A DNA stretch of 64,000 nucleotides, taken from NCBI RefSeq assembly GCF_014640155.1, contig NZ_BMGK01000003.1:248001-312000 (forward strand), read 5' to 3'. This DNA is from Planktosalinus lacus (lineage in GTDB: Bacteria; Bacteroidota; Bacteroidia; Flavobacteriales; Flavobacteriaceae). The position numbers and the translations under genes are program-made. The notes below the pieces were generated by a model. It ran no database searches. It was not told the origin of the DNA and was given only the letters and a program-made list of their open reading frames with translations. Below are positions 63,823 to 64,000 of the stretch, one piece after another (position 1 is the stretch's first letter; every line of letters starts with the position of its first letter).

Positions 63823-64000
63823 ATGTATCAAGATTATAAAAACGTAGAACTAGTAAAACCAAGTGGGTTAGAATTAAAAGATCGTCTGGTTGGAGTGCAA
63901 CGCGTTACTAAAGTTACAAAAGGGGGTAGAGCATTTGGATTCTCTGCAATCGTTGTAGTTGGTGATGAAAATGGAGTTGTTGGTCAAGGACTGGGTAAGT
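63823..64000 (+). CDS. rpsE: Ribosomal protein S5, 3' part beyond the window
   Basis: The first 59 codons are present, beginning [20 protein letters not shown] and continuing with [20 protein letters not shown] and [18 protein letters not shown], which is the S5 double-stranded RNA-binding domain. The gene runs off the right edge with an open frame. Confidence 0.97.
   Translation, partial: MYQDYKNVELVKPSGLELKDRLVGVQRVTKVTKGGRAFGFSAIVVVGDENGVVGQGLGK

Overview
The window reads as a marine, Flavobacteriaceae-like member of the Bacteroidota. The grounds are A+T-rich DNA, promoters of the Bacteroidota form (TTG, about 17-20 bases, then TAnnTTTG), few Shine-Dalgarno sites, type IX secretion (T9SS) sorting domains, SusC/SusD pairs, a Na+-pumping NQR operon, and an str-S10-spc ribosomal cluster in which rpsJ directly follows fusA with no tuf between them. 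No tRNA, rRNA, CRISPR array, insertion sequence, phage or integration site was seen. No gap between genes exceeds 300 bases.

Region by region. 1-4.9 kb: an outer-envelope group with a DUF6029-type protein (cut by the window edge), a TlpA-like thioredoxin, two Omp28-type proteins with CxxC motifs (one with a T9SS tail, one a lipoprotein) and a small T9SS cargo. 4.9-10.2 kb: pruA, a TANGO2/NRDE protein, then a leftward operon of T9SS Plug, DUF3667 and apaG; the Plug gene carries one in-frame TAA. 10.4-18.7 kb: nqrABCDEF, a Sel1-repeat gene, a 121-residue conserved protein and apbE, whose product attaches FMN to NqrB and NqrC. 18.8-25.4 kb: an S9 peptidase, then leftward gpmI, a thioredoxin-like lipoprotein, a HAD phosphatase, map and a methyltransferase. 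25.6-30.8 kb: two L,D-transpeptidases of different families meeting tail to tail with overlapping ends, and the operon pepE-glsA-GNAT-GNAT/GNAT-ldt. 31-32.7 kb: a carboxypeptidase-regulatory-like protein, tatA and a PAP2 phosphatase. 32.7-36.4 kb: a leftward operon matching the 2-aminomuconate branch of tryptophan/kynurenine breakdown (deaminase, semialdehyde dehydrogenase, ACMSD) plus an O-methyltransferase. 36.5-39.5 kb: rarA, a rhomboid protease and rlmB. 39.5-50.7 kb: two tandem SusC-SusD-lipoprotein import units with near-identical leaders and no degradative enzymes. 50.8-52.5 kb: an Omp85/POTRA-type outer-membrane protein. 52.6-64 kb: rpsL-rpsG-fusA-rpsJ-rplC through rpsE, cut by the window edge.

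The genes are mostly core flavobacterial functions: Na+-based respiration, amino-acid and peptide use, TonB-driven import and protein display at the surface. I did not find a clearly new multi-gene system. The observations most worth following are the nonsense codon in T9SS Plug beside T9SS cargo genes, the duplicated SusC leader with a conserved promoter and RNA hairpin, the small NQR/ApbE-linked protein, the aminomuconate operon with its extra methyltransferase, and a palindrome plus hairpin dividing the ribosomal operon between rpsJ and rplC.
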